The translations under genes and the position numbers were made by a program. The notes under the pieces are model-generated. The model saw only the letters and a list, made by a program, of their open reading frames with translations, searched no databases and had not been told where the DNA came from. Of a DNA stretch of 64,000 bases, positions 63,327 to 64,000 are shown in pieces (the stretch's first letter is position 1; every line of letters starts with the position of its first letter). Where the stretch lies: assembly GCA_903880015.1 (NCBI GenBank), contig CAIRNS010000027.1, forward strand, positions 1 to 64,000, read 5' to 3'. Source of the DNA: an uncultured Elusimicrobia bacterium. Lineage in GTDB: Bacteria; Elusimicrobiota; Endomicrobiia; Endomicrobiales; CAIRNS01.

Positions 63327-63614
63327 TTACGCTTCCTCCATCACTTTTATTTCTTGGCCTTTTTTAACTTTGACGATAGCTTTTTTCCAGTCAGAACGGT
63401 AACCGGCATGCGCACCCATGCGCCGCAGTTTCCCATGCACTATCGATGTATGCACATCGAGAACCACTACTTTAAAAAGTTCTTCGACTGCCTGTTTGAC
63501 CTGCAGTTTCGTCGCCGTGAGGGAAACTTTGAAAACATACTTGTTCTCTTTTTCCCGCAACAACGTTGCTTTTTCGGTAATTAACGGCTTCTTAATAATG
63601 GTACGGATATCCAT
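63327..63614 (-). CDS. rplW: 50S ribosomal protein L23
   Basis: L23 at the tunnel exit docks trigger factor and SRP. IIKKPLITEKATLLREKENK, YVFKVSLTATKLQVKQAVEE and VHTSIVHGKLRRMGAHAGYR are consensus. 95 aa. AAGGGAC lies upstream of ATG; it starts 3 bp after rplD. Confidence 0.98.
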   Translation of the reverse strand: MDIRTIIKKPLITEKATLLREKENKYVFKVSLTATKLQVKQAVEELFKVVVLDVHTSIVHGKLRRMGAHAGYRSDWKKAIVKVKKGQEIKVMEEA

Positions 63615-63616
63615 AA

Positions 63617-64000
63617 TTATTGTCCCTTATGCGAAACGAGTTCCAACGCTTTGGTTGTCAACACCAGTTTGTTCGCCCACATAACCTGATAAGCGTTGAG
63701 ATTGCGCGCTTCTTCGATAGCCAACAACGGATAGTTCCGGCTGGCCCGCTTGAGCGTGTCGGACAGGACATCGACAACAAGCAAAATCGATGACCCTTTC
63801 AACTTGAGCGACTGTATAAGTGATGCGATGTGTTTTGTTTTGGGTGCGGCAAGGGTGAGTTCGTCAAGCAGGACAACATTTCCGCCCTGAGCTTTTGCCG
63901 ACAAAGCCATGCAGAGGGACTGAACGCGCTTCTGCTGTGAAATATTCTGGGTATAACCGTGAGGATGCGGCCCAAATATAATGCCGCCGCCGCGCGTCAA
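63617..64000 (-). CDS. rplD: 50S ribosomal protein L4 (partial, C-terminal part)
   Basis: The visible 127 residues match L4 from the conserved loop onwards: GGGIIFGPHPHGYTQNISQQ, RVQSLCMALSAKAQGGNVVL, and the C-terminal NLNAYQVMWANKLVLTTKAL. The N-terminal 80 or so residues lie beyond the right edge. In E. coli L4 also represses the S10 operon; the leader is outside the window. Confidence 0.97.
   Translation of the reverse strand: MTRGGGIIFGPHPHGYTQNISQQKRVQSLCMALSAKAQGGNVVLLDELTLAAPKTKHIASLIQSLKLKGSSILLVVDVLSDTLKRASRNYPLLAIEEARNLNAYQVMWANKLVLTTKALELVSHKGQ

Overview
The window is chromosomal DNA of a bacterium with a Gram-negative type of envelope: it has gmhA and hldE-type genes for LPS heptose precursors and the mreBCD-mrdA-rodA rod-shape cluster. 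It makes its own branched-chain amino acids, threonine/lysine precursors, shikimate, thiamin pyrimidine and fatty acids. Gene order (rpsP-khpA-rimM-trmD-rplS-rnhB, aroB-aroQ-pepQ-efp-accB-accC, rodA-radical SAM-rng-rplU-rpmA-obg, and the S10/spc/alpha ribosomal block) and the dense load of dispersed hairpin repeats suggest an uncultivated lineage near Omnitrophota/Elusimicrobiota-like phyla. That placement is an inference with low confidence. Almost every gene lies on the minus strand. I saw no rRNA, tRNA or CRISPR array.

Layout. (1) 1-about 4,700: an AT-rich integrated element. It holds a type III restriction-modification system (res, cut by the window edge, and mod), a 77-aa XRE regulator resembling an R-M controller protein, and a large serine recombinase. 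It has been inserted into comM, whose 3' part is missing from the window. (2) 4,683-8,000: the broken comM, lexA with a consensus promoter and a palindromic operator, an orphan response regulator, yraN and rnhB. (3) 8,128-10,001: rplS, trmD, a rimM reduced to its PRC-barrel domain, khpA and rpsP. (4) 10,049-23,320: rpe, a kinase-less PASTA protein, ilvC, ilvH, ilvB, ilvD, cimA, lysC, thrB and thiC, transcribed from thiC towards ilvC. Isoleucine would be made from citramalate. (5) 23,402-30,077: thiD2, hldE2, gmhA, accC, accB, efp, pepQ, aroQ and aroB, mostly overlapping or closely packed. (6) 30,466-36,843: a DUF116 protein, a CaCA exchanger, an LssY_C protein, RNase R, VanZ-like, obg and rpmA. 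(7) 36,887-49,763: rplU, a divergent aspartate aminotransferase, rng, a radical SAM-DUF2344 fusion, an AT-rich yhcG-type nuclease, and rodA-mrdA-mreD-mreC-mreB. (8) 49,818-64,000: rplQ, rpoA, rpsD, rpsK, rpsM, rpmJ, infA, map, adk, secY and the spc/S10 ribosomal proteins up to a partial rplD. rpmD (L30) is absent.

The most unusual features are non-coding. Four copies of a 215-250-bp dispersed repeat (13.6, 20.7, 38.5 and 43.9 kb) all have the same orientation. Their stems change in sequence between copies but keep base pairing, which points to a structure under selection. Two smaller hairpin families (ATCCCCGA...TCGGGGAT / ATTCCCGA...TCGGGAAT, and CCCCCTTT...AAAGGGGG) fill most other longer gaps. 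None of these repeats was seen inside the integrated element, which fits its recent arrival. Also of note are the recombinase whose C-terminus seems to be completed by target-gene DNA, and an 18-bp perfect palindrome that lies inside the likely recombinase promoter and overlaps the start codon of the XRE regulator.
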